Source of the DNA: Kuafuiihalomonas phototrophica | GTDB taxonomy: Bacteria; Myxococcota; Kuafuiibacteriia; Kuafuiibacteriales; Kuafuiibacteriaceae | Length of the DNA: 64,000 nt | NCBI GenBank assembly: GCA_031800475.1 | Contig: DAPKRQ010000263.1 | Span: 26,917-90,916 of the forward strand | Reading direction: 5' to 3' | Part shown: one piece after another, positions 1 to 9,365 of the stretch | Layout: every line of letters begins with the position of its first letter | How positions within the stretch are numbered: position 1 is the stretch's first letter | Made by a program: the position numbers and the translations under genes | The notes under the pieces: model-generated | Told to the model about the DNA's origin: nothing | Database searches by the model: none | Seen by the model: only the letters and a program-made list of their open reading frames with translations

Positions 1-1
1 C

Positions 2-337
2 GGCCACGAAGGCGTGATTCAGGTGTTCTACCGAACCAAAAACGACCGCCAGTCGCCGTATCTGGGAGCGGTGGGGTTGCTGCAGTTCGAGGTGCTGAAA
101 GAGCGCCTCAAGAACGAGTACAACGTGAATGCGGTGTTCGAAGGCCTCCCATTCCAGCACGCCCGCTGGATCGGTGGGTCCGAGGAGGGGCTTCGCTGGC
201 TTTTGGGCTCCAGCAGCTACGTGGTGGTCTACGACCGCAACGACAGTCCCGTGCTCCTGACCGAGACCGAATGGGCGATTCAGTACGCCCTGGACAACGC
301 CCCCGGGCTCGAACTGCACGACATCGAGCCGCTGTGA
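2..337 (+). CDS. prfC: Peptide chain release factor 3, C-terminal fragment
   Basis: This is the 3' end of a gene that begins before the window; the frame is open from base 2 with no start needed. RF3 is the GTPase that recycles RF1 and RF2 from the ribosome after peptide release. The visible part matches the C-terminal domain of the family: an EGVIQVF-like strand, then the LGAVGLLQFEVL motif, the FEGLPFQHARWI segment and the usual short acidic tail. The GTP-binding domain lies outside the window. No gene follows on the same strand until 1429, and the 175 bases to the next coding stretch show nothing I recognise. Confidence 0.9.
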   Translation, partial: GHEGVIQVFYRTKNDRQSPYLGAVGLLQFEVLKERLKNEYNVNAVFEGLPFQHARWIGGSEEGLRWLLGSSSYVVVYDRNDSPVLLTETEWAIQYALDNAPGLELHDIEPL

Positions 338-512
338 GCGTTGCGGGCTTGGCGGCCCGCAACGATGCCCTCGTCTCGGCAGCGGTCCCCGGAACGCGGA
401 TCTGGCGCGCATCCCTGCGCAGCGGCTTCACCTGTCGAGTGGTCGACCGTTTCTCGGTGTCGGACCGCCGGGCGGGGACCGAGCCGGGCCGGCGGACCGA
501 CCCGGGCCGAGA

Positions 513-965
513 TCAGCGGCGCCGCTGCATCCGAAGGTAGGCCAAGGCCACGGGCTCGGTGGCCCGAGGTCTCGGGCAGGCCTTCTGGGGCGGCGCGGTG
601 CCGAGGAGGGCGGCGTAGCGGTTATCGTTCACGAAGGCGGACCATCCGACCACGCCCTCTTGCATCGCCCGTCGAAGCTCGAAGGTGAGCTCCGCGGGCA
701 GGGGATGGGCCTCGAGGTAGGCGAGGGCCCGATCGTCCAGATCGAATCCGGCGTCGCCGGGGGCGAAGGCTTCGACCCGGCCCAAAAACGCCCCGATGGC
801 CCGGTCCAGCACGGGGGGCCCTTCTTCGGGCTGAACGCCCAGAGCGAAGGCCAAGACCGCCAAAAAGTCTTCGACTTCCTCCTTCGCGTACCGCGAACGC
901 CCGTCGGGACCGGTGCGGCTCAACGCGCCCGGCAGCCAGGACCAAAAGCGACTGTCGGGGTTCAT
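513..965 (-). CDS. Hypothetical protein (150 aa)
   Basis: I do not recognise this protein. It is soluble, with no signal peptide or membrane segment, and is rich in Ala, Leu, Arg and acidic residues, which predicts a mostly helical fold. The ATG at 965 is preferred over an in-frame TTG at 977 because a GGACGAG ribosome-binding sequence lies just upstream of it. The gene follows another small minus-strand gene after a gap of about 55 bases, so the two probably form an operon. Codon use has the strong third-position GC of its neighbours, which argues for a real gene. The C-terminus is basic (it ends MQRRR). No function is assigned. Confidence 0.55.
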   Translation of the reverse strand: MNPDSRFWSWLPGALSRTGPDGRSRYAKEEVEDFLAVLAFALGVQPEEGPPVLDRAIGAFLGRVEAFAPGDAGFDLDDRALAYLEAHPLPAELTFELRRAMQEGVVGWSAFVNDNRYAALLGTAPPQKACPRPRATEPVALAYLRMQRRR

Positions 966-1020
966 CTTCTCGTCCAAGATCGGCAGGTCGGGTACGGCGG
1001 GACGTTCACCGTGGACGCCT

Positions 1021-1290
1021 TCACGCGCCGCGGGTCGGATCCGACCGCATGGCGTCGATCGCCCGCTGGACCGAGCGCTTTTCCAGGGCTTCGAACAACG
1101 CGACCTTGACGCGCACCGCCGTGTCCCGACGGACCAGATTTCGCTTCAGGCCCATCAGTTGCTGGGCCAGACCCTGCATCCGCTCTTTCGTCGACCCGCG
1201 GATCGAAGGCTCGCCCCGGTCGGCCGAGGAAAGACCCGATGAGCGCTGAAGGGAGCCGGGTCGAAGCTTCCCGTCGTTCGCAGCCTGCAT
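1021..1290 (-). CDS. Hypothetical small basic protein (89 aa)
   Basis: This small protein is not recognised. It starts at an ATG and its second half forms a probable amphipathic helix (KERMQGLAQQLMGLKRNLV, then VALFEALEKRSVQRAIDAM). The charge pattern is typical of small coiled or helical bacterial proteins, with no signal peptide. It lies directly upstream of the 150-residue minus-strand gene and is probably co-transcribed with it. It points away from the macroglobulin gene that starts at 1429, so the roughly 140 bases between them should hold two divergent promoters, although I see no clear consensus boxes there. Confidence 0.5.
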   Translation of the reverse strand: MQAANDGKLRPGSLQRSSGLSSADRGEPSIRGSTKERMQGLAQQLMGLKRNLVRRDTAVRVKVALFEALEKRSVQRAIDAMRSDPTRGA

Positions 1291-1428
1291 GGTACCCCGA
1301 GCCTATACCCGCCGGGGCCGGCCGGGCCATCGGATGATCGGCGGGGTCCTTTTTTCGGCCGCCGGGACCGGGCCCCGACTCAGGGGAAGATGCGGGGACG
1401 CGGGCGCGGTAGAGGGTTCGAGCACGCC

Positions 1429-4400
1429 ATGATCGACCGAAGCCCGTTTCGCTCCCTGGGATGGAGCCCCGTCTGGACCCTGGCCGCGGCCGTCGCTTGC
1501 GACGGCTCGACCCCTTCCGAGGCCCCGGCCCCGGCCGGCGGGCCCCAGGTGATCGCCCATACCGACGGCGCCATGCCCAAGGCCGGAGCGATCCACGTCG
1601 AGTTCGATCGGCCGATGGACCCGTCGAAGGGAGGACCTCGGGTCGATCTGACCCTGCGCCCCAAGCTCGAAGGCTCCATCGAGTGGATTCGCGGAACGCG
1701 GCTCCGGTTTCATCCGAACGTCCCCCTTCAGCCGGACCGTCGCTACGAGGCCACGGTTCGGGTGGACGGCCGGGTCCTGACCCGGTTTTCCGTGTTCGCC
1801 GTTCCCCAAGCCTTCGAGGTGCGCTGGTCGGGCCTGGACCCGGAGGCGGGGCGCTTTGGCGGCGAGATCACCACCCGAGATTCGGCCCCGTCCGACTCGG
1901 TTCGGCAGATGCTGACGGCCGAGATCGACGGCGAGCCCCTGAAGGCCCAGTGGTCGCACAGCGCGGACGGGACGAGCCACCGATTCGAGGTGGTCGGCAT
2001 CCGGCGGAACGATTCGGACCGAAGACTGACCCTGCAGGTGGATGGCCAGCCGCTCGATCTGAAACAGGACATCCGAACCCACCAGGTGTCCGTGCCGGCC
2101 CGCAGCCGCTTCACGACCCTGGGCGCCCGGGTCCACGGGCGTTCCGGACCCATCGAAGTGCGCTTTTCGGACCCGTTGGCCTCGAACCTGCGCCCCGCGG
2201 GCCTGTTCACCGTGGTCGCCCGGCGGTCCCTGCGGTTTCAGGTCACGGGCAGTGTGGTCCGGATCTACAGCTCGAGGGCCTGGGCCGACGAAGAGGTGGT
2301 CACGGTCTCCGGCGCCATCCGCGACCGAAACGGGCGCCGCCTGGCAGAGCCCCGCACGTTCCGCTTGAAGCAACCGACCGAAAAGCCCGCGGTGCGCTTC
2401 GCCGGAAAGGGCGTGATCCTCGCCGCCCGGCCGGGTGCAGCCCTGCCGATCGAAACCACAAGCCTTCGGGCCGTGCGGGTGCGAGCCTGGCGGATCCCTC
2501 CGTCCAACCTGGGTCAGTTTTTTCAAGTTAATCCCTTGAACGGAACACAAGAACTCGAGCGGGTGGGACGCGTGGTGTGGGAACGTCGGATCGAGCTCGA
2601 CGAGGGAGGCGGAGACGATTGGGGCCTGGACCTGTCGCCTCTGGTCGAAAAGCAGGGCCAGGGCCTATACCACCTGGAGCTTTCGTTTCGACCTGAAGAC
2701 ATCACCTACGATTGTCCCGCCGGCTCCTTCGACGGTATGCCCCAGGCTCGCAATCTCGAGTCGGGCGACATGACCGACTGGGCTCCCGACGAGTCCAGCA
2801 ACTGGGATTTTGCGTGGGGCGCGTGGGTTTCGGGTATTTCGCCTGGTGAGCGATACCGGCAACGAAACAACCCCTGCCACCCCGCGTACTACCTCCCTCA
2901 AACGTCTCACGATATTCGCGTGAAGCGAAACGTACTCTTGACCCATGTAGCGGTCGTCGCCAAGCAGGATCCGGCCCATCGGCTTCGGATCTGGGCCACC
3001 GACCTGCGCACGGCAGCCCCTCTTTCGGGCGCCGAGGTTCGGGTCTTCGACTTCGCCCATGGTCTGCTCTCGGAGGGACGGACGGACCCGAACGGGATGG
3101 TCCGTGCGGAGCCGGAGCGGGCGCCCTACACCGTGTTGGTGCGGCACGAAGGCGAGCTCGGCGCCCTTCGCCTGCACGATGGCGAAAGCCTGGCCGTATC
3201 CCACTTCGACGTGGGCGGTGCCGACCTGTCCAAGCGCCTTCGCGGCTTTCTGTACGGCGAGCGGGGGGTGTGGCGCCCCGGCGACCCGATCCACCTGTTC
3301 TTCGTGCTGCAGGATCCGGAGGGGCGGCTGCCGAAAGATCATCCGGTCCACTTCACCCTGCGCGATCCGCGCGGGGGCGTGGTCGATTCCCGCCGGCTTC
3401 GCCCGGCGGCCGGTCGTTTCTATCGACTGACCACCCGGACCGGATCAAAGGCACCCACCGGAGTCTATCGGGCGCAAGTGGCGGTGGGGGGCACCACCTT
3501 TGGCAAAGACCTGCCCATCGAGTCCGTGGTCCCGAATCGTCTCGAGATGAAGCTGGACTTCGGGACCGAGTTGCTCTCGGGCCCCACGGCGAAACTCGAT
3601 GCCCCCCTCGAGGCCCGGTGGCTCCACGGCGCTGCGGCCCGGGGCCTGCAGGCCGAGGTCGAGGCGTCGTTCCGTCAGGTCGAGACGTCTTTTCCCAAAT
3701 ACGGCGACTTCACCTTCGACGACCCGACCCGATCCGTGGCGGGCGCCTCCCAAACGGTGTTTTCTGGAAGGCTCGACGAGCAGGGCCGGGTGAGGGTGCG
3801 CGGGACCTTGGAGCTGGACGGAGAGGCGCCGGGCATGGCCCTGGCCCGCTTCACCACCCGGGTGTTCGAGCCTTCGGGCCAGAGCAGCTCGCAGCGTTTC
3901 GGCATTCGGTTCTCGCCTCACCCCAGATACATCGGGGTGGATCTACCCAAAGGAGATCGGGCGCGGGGCATGCTGCGGACCGACGTGGACCACCCGGTAC
4001 GGCTCGCGGCCGTCGATCCGCGAGGCGAGCCGGTGGACACGGAGGTGAACGTCCGCATCTACGAGATCCACTGGCGGTGGTGGTGGGAGAAGGGGGAAGA
4101 GGACCTCTCCCAATATGCGGGAACGGTCAGCCGCCAACTGGTCGCCGAAGACCAGGTCGAGGTCCGAAACGGTCGGGGCGAGTGGACCTTTCGCATCGCA
4201 TACCCCAGCTGGGGCCGTTACCTGCTGCTCGTCGAGGACGCGAACGGCAGCCATCGCACCGGCCGCGTGTTCTACGCGGACTGGCCGGGCTGGGCCGGCC
4301 GGGGGCAGCGCGAAAATCCGGGAGGCCCGGCGGTGTTGACGGTGCAGCGCGAGTTCGACGATCCGGTCCAGGTCGGCGGAGAATTCTCGGTCACCTTTCC

Positions 4401-6906
4401 CAGCGCTCGGGGGGCAAGGGCCTTGGTGACGCTCGAAAGTGGCCGCCGCGTTCTGGCGAGCACCTGGGTCGACACCGAGGCCCCGGCCACCCGGTACACG
4501 TGGACCGCAACACCCCAGATGGCGCCCAACGTCTACGCCCACGTGATGCTGCTGCAGCCCCTCGACGGCCGGCAGAACGACCACCCCCTTCGGCTGTACG
4601 GCGTGGTCCCGATCTCGGTGCGCGACCCGAAGACGGTACTCGAACCCCGGGTCGAGGCGCCGAAAGAAATGGAGCCTTCCACCACTCAGCTCGTGAAAGT
4701 GCGCGAAGCCGGCGGCCGGCCCATGACCTACACCCTGGCCCTGGTCGATGAGGGCCTGCTGGGCCTGACCCGCTTTCGCACCCCCGACCCGTGGCGGCAC
4801 TTTCATCGCCGCGCCGGGCTGGGCGTCCGAACCTGGGATAACTACGACCGGATCGCAGGGGCCTTTTCCGGCTCGCTGGAAACCTTGCTTGCAGTGGGAG
4901 GCGGCGAGACGGGTGAAACGGCCGATGAAGACGAGCCGCGCCGATTTCCTCCGGTGGTGATAGTCGAAGGTCCCTTCTCTTTGAACGAAGACGAGACGAG
5001 AGCGCACGAGCTCCGCATTCCCAGTTACGTGGGCAAGGTGCGGGCCATGGTGATAGCCGGAAACGACCGCGCCTACGGCAGCGCCGACCAGCAAATCTCC
5101 GTGCGAAAGCCCCTGATGCTTCATGTGGCTGCGCCTCCCGTCGTTTCACCCGACGACCGGGTGGAGCTGCCCGTGACCATCTTCTCTTCGCTCGACGGAA
5201 AGCACGAGGTGGCCGTCCGGCTCGAAATCGAAGGAGATGCAGAAAGCATGCGCCCGACCCGCACGGTGTCGTTGTCGGGCCCGGGGGAACGGACGGTGCA
5301 GCTTCCGATGGCGCTCGGATCCGGCGTGGGTCCGTTGCGGCTGCGGGTGACGGCCGAGGCCGGCTCGAACCGCCACGTGGAGGAGATCTCGCTGCCTGTC
5401 CGCCATCCCACCCTGCCGGAAGTCACGGTGGTGGAGCACACGGTGAAGCCGGGCGACACTTGGTCTCCTCGACTCTCCCGGCCGGGGCTCGAATCGCCGG
5501 AGGTCGAGCTCGAAATCTATCGAGACCGCCCGTTCGGGCTGGGCCGGCGGCTCGCGGAGTTGGTGGCCTACCCCCACGGTTGCCTGGAGCAGACGGTGTC
5601 CCGCGCCTTTCCCCAGGTCTTTTTGCGCCGGCTTCAGGTGCTGGACCCGAAGTCCGCGCAGGCGGTCCGAGGTCACGTGAACGCGGCCATCGACAAGCTT
5701 CGCCTGTACCAGAGTCCCTCGGGTGGGTTCGGCATGTGGCCCGGTTCCGGCGTTCACGCCTGGACGAGCGTATGGGCCGGACACTTCCTGCTCGAAGCCC
5801 GGCGTCTCGGCTTCGTGGTACCGGAGGATCTCTTGAAGCGCTGGCAGCGAGACCAACGGGAACGGGCCATGCGTTTTTCCGAGCTGGCCGGTCCGCGGGC
5901 CCGCTTGACCCAAGCCTACCGGCTCTACGCCCTGGCCTTGGCCGGCACTCCGGACACGTCGTCCATGAACCGGCTCCGCGAAGCGGAGGGCTTGGACCGC
6001 CCCACCGCACTGCGGCTGGCCGCGGCCTATGCGTTGACGGGTCTGCCGGACGTGGCCCGCAGCCTGGCGACAGCTGCACCCACGGCCCCTTCTCTGCAGG
6101 CCGATGCCCCGGACCCGACCCTGGGTTCGCCGCTCCGGGACAAAGCCATGGCCCTCGAGACCTTCCTGTGGGTCGGGGACTCGGATCGAACGGACCAACT
6201 CGCGGAGGAGCTCGCCTCCATCCTGGACTCGGACCGGGCCACCAGCACGCAGGAAGCGAGCCAGTCCCTGCTGGCTCTATCTCGGTGGGCGGCGCAGCAA
6301 GCAGGCGAAGGGGCTCCGACGGTGGAGATCCGCGCGGCAGACGAATCGGAGTCGGTCTCGCTCGAGACGGCCGTGGTGCGGCGCCGGTATCGGCTCGACG
6401 AAGATGCCGAGCTCACGATCCGCAACCGAGGGCGGCGTCCCCTGTCGGTGCGGCTCGTGCGGCGGGGACGCCCGGACCCAGACGACGTGGAAGCGTTTTC
6501 TCGAGGCCTCGAAATCGAATCCTCTTGGGATCCTTCCGATGGATTCGTCCGAGGCGAAGATGTCCGGACCAAGGTCCGCATCACGAACACCACGGAGCGC
6601 CATCTATCGGACCTGGCCTTGACCCAGGCAGTCCCGTCCGGGTTCGAGATCCGAAACGATCGGTTTGCGGAGCGAAGGAACCCGGAGGGAGAGTACGTAT
6701 ACCGAGACATCCGCGATGATCGCTTGCACACCTACTTCGATCTCGCGCCCGGAGCGTCCAAGACCTTCGAAGCCCGACTTCACGCCACCTTCGCCGGCCG
6801 GTTTAGGCTTCCGCCGGTCCGGGTCGAGTCGATGTACGACGTGGAACTGCAAGCCCAGACCGGCGGACGGTGGGTGACGGTGAACCGTCCCGGACAGACC
6901 CAGTGA
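1429..6906 (+). CDS. Bacterial alpha-2-macroglobulin lipoprotein
   Basis: This 1825-residue protein is a periplasmic, lipid-anchored protease trap of the YfhM type. The ATG at 1429 is chosen over the ATG at 1390 because it gives a short signal peptide ending in the lipobox LAAAVAC, with the lipidated Cys at residue 24. An MG-type beta domain follows (HVEFDRPMDPSKGG). The YGERGVWRPGDPIHL motif that marks this family lies near residue 615. The thioester sequence YPHGCLEQ has Cys at residue 1385 and Gln at 1388, so this is the thioester-containing kind that can bond covalently to an attacking protease. A terpenoid-cyclase-like helical region and a receptor-like C-terminal domain follow. The stop codon overlaps the start of the PBP1C gene, the classic pairing in which murein repair and protease defence are made together. 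Confidence 0.9.
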   Translation: MIDRSPFRSLGWSPVWTLAAAVACDGSTPSEAPAPAGGPQVIAHTDGAMPKAGAIHVEFDRPMDPSKGGPRVDLTLRPKLEGSIEWIRGTRLRFHPNVPLQPDRRYEATVRVDGRVLTRFSVFAVPQAFEVRWSGLDPEAGRFGGEITTRDSAPSDSVRQMLTAEIDGEPLKAQWSHSADGTSHRFEVVGIRRNDSDRRLTLQVDGQPLDLKQDIRTHQVSVPARSRFTTLGARVHGRSGPIEVRFSDPLASNLRPAGLFTVVARRSLRFQVTGSVVRIYSSRAWADEEVVTVSGAIRDRNGRRLAEPRTFRLKQPTEKPAVRFAGKGVILAARPGAALPIETTSLRAVRVRAWRIPPSNLGQFFQVNPLNGTQELERVGRVVWERRIELDEGGGDDWGLDLSPLVEKQGQGLYHLELSFRPEDITYDCPAGSFDGMPQARNLESGDMTDWAPDESSNWDFAWGAWVSGISPGERYRQRNNPCHPAYYLPQTSHDIRVKRNVLLTHVAVVAKQDPAHRLRIWATDLRTAAPLSGAEVRVFDFAHGLLSEGRTDPNGMVRAEPERAPYTVLVRHEGELGALRLHDGESLAVSHFDVGGADLSKRLRGFLYGERGVWRPGDPIHLFFVLQDPEGRLPKDHPVHFTLRDPRGGVVDSRRLRPAAGRFYRLTTRTGSKAPTGVYRAQVAVGGTTFGKDLPIESVVPNRLEMKLDFGTELLSGPTAKLDAPLEARWLHGAAARGLQAEVEASFRQVETSFPKYGDFTFDDPTRSVAGASQTVFSGRLDEQGRVRVRGTLELDGEAPGMALARFTTRVFEPSGQSSSQRFGIRFSPHPRYIGVDLPKGDRARGMLRTDVDHPVRLAAVDPRGEPVDTEVNVRIYEIHWRWWWEKGEEDLSQYAGTVSRQLVAEDQVEVRNGRGEWTFRIAYPSWGRYLLLVEDANGSHRTGRVFYADWPGWAGRGQRENPGGPAVLTVQREFDDPVQVGGEFSVTFPSARGARALVTLESGRRVLASTWVDTEAPATRYTWTATPQMAPNVYAHVMLLQPLDGRQNDHPLRLYGVVPISVRDPKTVLEPRVEAPKEMEPSTTQLVKVREAGGRPMTYTLALVDEGLLGLTRFRTPDPWRHFHRRAGLGVRTWDNYDRIAGAFSGSLETLLAVGGGETGETADEDEPRRFPPVVIVEGPFSLNEDETRAHELRIPSYVGKVRAMVIAGNDRAYGSADQQISVRKPLMLHVAAPPVVSPDDRVELPVTIFSSLDGKHEVAVRLEIEGDAESMRPTRTVSLSGPGERTVQLPMALGSGVGPLRLRVTAEAGSNRHVEEISLPVRHPTLPEVTVVEHTVKPGDTWSPRLSRPGLESPEVELEIYRDRPFGLGRRLAELVAYPHGCLEQTVSRAFPQVFLRRLQVLDPKSAQAVRGHVNAAIDKLRLYQSPSGGFGMWPGSGVHAWTSVWAGHFLLEARRLGFVVPEDLLKRWQRDQRERAMRFSELAGPRARLTQAYRLYALALAGTPDTSSMNRLREAEGLDRPTALRLAAAYALTGLPDVARSLATAAPTAPSLQADAPDPTLGSPLRDKAMALETFLWVGDSDRTDQLAEELASILDSDRATSTQEASQSLLALSRWAAQQAGEGAPTVEIRAADESESVSLETAVVRRRYRLDEDAELTIRNRGRRPLSVRLVRRGRPDPDDVEAFSRGLEIESSWDPSDGFVRGEDVRTKVRITNTTERHLSDLALTQAVPSGFEIRNDRFAERRNPEGEYVYRDIRDDRLHTYFDLAPGASKTFEARLHATFAGRFRLPPVRVESMYDVELQAQTGGRWVTVNRPGQTQ

Positions 6907-9218
6907 AACGAGGACTCGCGGCAGGCGTTGCCGTCATGGCGGCTGCCGGAGGGTTTGTCGCCCTGCCGGTGGTGGAGCCGCGGGCGCCTTTTTCTCGGAT
7001 CCTGCTGGATCGGGAGGGGCGTCTTTTGGCCGCCCGCGTCGCGGCGGACGGCCAGTGGCGCCTTCCACCAGGCCCGGAGCTTCCGGACCGCTACGTGACC
7101 GCACTCTTGGCCTTCGAAGATCGCCGGTTTTTTCACCACCCTGGGGTCGACCCGCTGGCGGTGGCGCGGGCTCTGGTCTCGAACCTGCGAAACGGCCGGA
7201 TCGTGAGCGGCGCGAGCACCCTGACGATGCAGCTCGTTCGTCTGAGTCGAAACGCACCACCTAGAACCTTCGCGCAGAAAGTGTGGGAGGCCCTCGTCGC
7301 CCTCCGCCTCGAGTCTGTTCGCTCGAAAGAAGAGATCCTTCGTAGCTACGCCTCCCACGCTCCCTTCGGGGGCAATGTGGTCGGTCTCGAAGCCGCTGCG
7401 TGGAGGTACTTTGGGCGGCGGAGCCAGGGGCTGACCTGGGGGGAAGCGGCGCTCTTGGCGGTGCTGCCCAACAGCCCGGCCTTGATTCACCCGGGGCGCC
7501 ACCGTGCCGACCTGCGGGTCAAGCGGGACCGGCTGCTGCTCCGCCTGCACGAGCGGGGCGAGCTGTCGGACGTGGAGCTGTCGGCCGCTCGGGCTGAACG
7601 GCTTCCGGACCGGCCGCGCGCCATGCCCCAGTGGGCGGTGCATGGCCTGGCCTGGACGAGTTCGGACGGAGCGAAACCGCCCGCGCATCGAACCACCATC
7701 GATCGGGATCTGCAGCGCCGAGCGGAGCGGGTCGTGCAGGAGCGGTTGCGCCGACTTCGGGGCGATGGCGTTCACAACGCGGGCGCCCTGGTGGTCCGGA
7801 TAGATCGGGGCGAGGTGCTCGCCTACGTGGGGAATGCTGCGCCCCTCGACGCGGCGGAGCACGCCCCGTTCGTGGACGTGGTCCGAGCGCCCCGGAGCAC
7901 CGGCAGCATCCTGAAACCGTTTCTGTACGCCCATGCGCTGGACGTGGGCGAGCTGACTCCCGCGTTCCGGCTGACCGATGTCCCGGTGCGGCTCGGCACG
8001 TTTTCGCCCGAAAACTTCGACGGCCACCATCGGGGCCTGGTTCGGGCCGACGTGGCCCTGGCCCGGTCCCTGAACGTCCCGGCGGTGCTGCTGCTCCGCC
8101 AGGTGGGGGCAGGGCGATTTTTGGACTTTTTGCGGCGGGCGGGGCTTTCGACTCTGGACCGCTCGGCAGGGCACTACGGATTGTCGCTGGTGCTCGGGGG
8201 CGCCGAGGCGAGCCTGTGGGAGTTGACGGGCCTGTACTCGGCCTTGGCTTGGCGAGCCGCCGGGCACAGGGCTCCGTGGCAGGGTCTTCGGGTCGTCGCC
8301 GGGGCTGCCACTCCCTTCGCACCGCAGGTCTCGGCCGGCGGCGCCTACTTGACGGCCGCAGCCTTGCTGCACGTGAAGCGCCCGGGGATCCGCAAGCGGT
8401 GGCGCCGCCATTCGGGCGCGTCCGCGATTTCGTGGAAGACCGGAACGAGTTTCGGCTTTCGGGACGCTTGGGCCATCGGATTCACCCGAGATCACGCGGT
8501 GGGTGTCTGGGTCGGAAACGCCGACGGCGAGGGTCGCCCGAACCTGACCGGTCTTCGGGCTGCGGCGCCGATCCTGTTTTCGCTCTTCGAGCTGCTGCCC
8601 GAAAGCCGTCCCCTCGCTCCACCGAGCCTTGGCCTCACCCGCGTTCAGGTTTGCGCGCACAGCGGCCGTCGACCCGGTCCTCACTGTACAGAGCGCGCTT
8701 GGACTCGGATCCCCGCCGGAAGTCCTTTCGAACGAACCTGCCCCTACTGCCGCACGATCACCTGCGACGCCGGGTGTGGCCGCCGCGTGCATGCGGACTG
8801 CCACCCTTTGGGGGACATTCACACCGAGCGCAGGTTCGTGCTGCCGCCGAGCATCGAACGACACCACCGAGCCCACGACCCGGCCTACCGCCGGCTTCCC
8901 CCGTTGGCCGTGGGCTGCGAAGCAGCTCGGGTTTCAGGCTCGCCCTTCGACATTCTCTTTCCGCCGGCGGGGGGAAACTTCTTCTTGCCGCGGGAGCTGG
9001 ATGGCCGATTGGGGCGCTTGGTGCTCGAGGCGGAGCACACCGTCCCCGACACCGAGATCCACTGGCACTTGGACGGCCGCTATCTCGCCACGACCCGCCA
9101 CGTCCACCAGGTAGAGGTGACACCCAGCCCCGGCCCGCACATGTTGGTGGTCGTGGACCGAGACGGCCACCGGCTACAGCGGCGCTTTCGCGTGCGCCGG
9201 ACCAGACAGGTCCCTTGA
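6903..9218 (+). CDS. pbpC: Penicillin-binding protein 1C
   Basis: This bifunctional peptidoglycan synthase of the inner membrane has 771 residues. The GTG at 6903 overlaps the preceding TGA as GTGA, implying translational coupling; upstream codons in this frame lie inside the macroglobulin gene. An N-terminal membrane anchor (AAGVAVMAAAGGFVAL) is followed by the glycosyltransferase domain, with its catalytic Glu at about residue 72 in FEDRRFFHH, and a second family block, SGASTLTMQLVRL. The transpeptidase domain has Ser335-x-x-Lys338 (STGSILKP) and the KTGTS box at 512. The C-terminus is the BiPBP domain of the 1C subfamily. It is unusual in carrying a cluster of cysteines (CPYCRTITCDAGC, then CH) that could bind a metal or form disulfides. 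The coupled macroglobulin is the expected partner. Confidence 0.93.
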   Translation: MKRGLAAGVAVMAAAGGFVALPVVEPRAPFSRILLDREGRLLAARVAADGQWRLPPGPELPDRYVTALLAFEDRRFFHHPGVDPLAVARALVSNLRNGRIVSGASTLTMQLVRLSRNAPPRTFAQKVWEALVALRLESVRSKEEILRSYASHAPFGGNVVGLEAAAWRYFGRRSQGLTWGEAALLAVLPNSPALIHPGRHRADLRVKRDRLLLRLHERGELSDVELSAARAERLPDRPRAMPQWAVHGLAWTSSDGAKPPAHRTTIDRDLQRRAERVVQERLRRLRGDGVHNAGALVVRIDRGEVLAYVGNAAPLDAAEHAPFVDVVRAPRSTGSILKPFLYAHALDVGELTPAFRLTDVPVRLGTFSPENFDGHHRGLVRADVALARSLNVPAVLLLRQVGAGRFLDFLRRAGLSTLDRSAGHYGLSLVLGGAEASLWELTGLYSALAWRAAGHRAPWQGLRVVAGAATPFAPQVSAGGAYLTAAALLHVKRPGIRKRWRRHSGASAISWKTGTSFGFRDAWAIGFTRDHAVGVWVGNADGEGRPNLTGLRAAAPILFSLFELLPESRPLAPPSLGLTRVQVCAHSGRRPGPHCTERAWTRIPAGSPFERTCPYCRTITCDAGCGRRVHADCHPLGDIHTERRFVLPPSIERHHRAHDPAYRRLPPLAVGCEAARVSGSPFDILFPPAGGNFFLPRELDGRLGRLVLEAEHTVPDTEIHWHLDGRYLATTRHVHQVEVTPSPGPHMLVVVDRDGHRLQRRFRVRRTRQVP

Positions 9219-9365
9219 CATCGCCCGAAACGCCCTTGCACCGACCATCGTCACGCAAAAATTGCGCGCCTGTCGCGAACGCCTTGCAGGCCGGTCGACG
9301 GAGCCATCGTGCTAAGAAGGCACCATGGCGGTTGGACCACCGGCCCGATTCGGTACGGAAGAGCC

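Noticed and set aside
1390..1428. Earlier start for the macroglobulin gene
   Set aside because: It would add an Arg/Gly-rich tail before the lipoprotein signal peptide; the ATG at 1429 gives a normal signal.
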